Assembly (NCBI GenBank): GCA_947652605.1
Contig: OX393579.1
Span: forward strand, 19,737,674 to 19,801,673
Length of the DNA stretch: 64,000 nt
Direction: 5' to 3'
Source of the DNA: Elmis aenea
Lineage: Eukaryota; Arthropoda; Insecta; Coleoptera; Elmidae
This document shows, piece by piece, positions 63,518 through 64,000 of this stretch (position 1 is its first letter; every line of letters starts with the position of its first letter). A model generated the notes under the pieces. That model saw only the letters and a program-made list of their open reading frames with translations, was not told where the DNA came from and made no database searches. A program made the translations under genes and the position numbers.

Positions 63518-64000
63518 CGTATTTAAGATGTATCAGCCCCAAAGAGCTGTGAAAATCACGTGGTTCGCAAACCATGGGTTGCCCATGCCCAGTACTATTA
63601 ATGTATACACACATTTTTATCACGTGGCTTAATACTATGCAAATTATGTAATAAGATGAACTGACTGACAATCTAATCATCGTTTATAAAAAATTTAATT
63701 GTTAAACTAATGACGCTTATCGCAGTAAATTAATTATTTACTATATTTAACATAAATTCGATTTACTAATCATGTTTAGAGCCTGTAAATATTAAAAATA
63801 TCCAATCCTTTTATCATTTAGTTAGTCCTCTCCGAGGATCTCGTTAACAGAAATAATTATAAAATTATTTTCTTCATTTGTTTTGAAAGCAAATATCAAA
63901 ATAAATACGCAAAATTACATATTACTAAAAAACAACGTATTTGACGAGCCATTTTGCTCTTTTACACCGCGTTAAAATGTCCACGACTTTTCCCAAAGTT
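63518..64000. other. No gene recognised
   Basis: AT-rich; the window ends without a feature. Confidence 0.4.

Noticed and set aside
63267..63680. 137-codon minus-strand frame
   Set aside because: It spans a MITE, a mariner arm end and flanking DNA; no single gene could be built this way.

Overview
The window is animal nuclear DNA, most likely from an insect and perhaps a beetle. It is AT-rich, has GT-AG introns (one candidate is only 55 bp), and holds no bacterial-style operons. The beetle guess is inference from the repeat style and gene structure, not from a species marker. Two conserved protein genes can be assembled exon by exon with reading frame kept at every junction.

Genes. (1) Uroporphyrinogen-III synthase, plus strand, 11849-12925: three exons, 253 residues, compact. 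(2) A mitochondrial-type glycerol-3-phosphate acyltransferase, minus strand, start at 47102 and stop at 18099: ten coding exons over 29 kb, 804 residues, with the acyltransferase blocks in the 31.2-31.9 kb exons. Three more short ATG exons ending in phase-0 splice donors (37.3, 33.2 and 32.7 kb) lie just upstream of the exon at 32349. They could be alternative first exons giving different N-termini. Two very short spliced reading frames (6672-7059 plus; 10352-10181 minus) are weaker candidates. The second has an RFX X-box-like site about 90 bp upstream.

Mobile DNA. Much of the window is transposon-derived and much of it sits in the acyltransferase introns. Families are assigned from terminal repeats and target-site duplications that can be read directly: many hAT elements (8-bp duplications), mariner/Tc1-like elements (TA), PIF/Harbinger-like MITEs (TAA or TTA), one piggyBac-like element (TTAA), one pogo-like relic (TA, with a PHD-finger tail), one Mutator-like foldback (10-bp duplication), a LINE fragment and a tRNA-derived SINE. 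The most striking group is a series of 0.6-2 kb mariner-derived palindromes whose ends read TACAGGGTG...CACCCTGTA. At least one carries the N-terminal part of a transposase in both arms, pointing at each other, so it arose by inverted duplication of an element end.

Layout. 0-10 kb: hAT elements, a hairpin MITE and a minisatellite foldback. 10-13 kb: candidate small gene and uroporphyrinogen-III synthase. 13-18 kb: palindromic mariner elements. 18-47 kb: acyltransferase gene with intron-borne elements, including a five-level nest at 26.2-29.4 kb. 47-64 kb: apparently non-genic, with palindromes, the pogo relic, the LINE fragment, the Mutator-like foldback and the SINE. The two conserved genes have unrelated roles (haem synthesis and glycerolipid synthesis); nothing suggests they work together.
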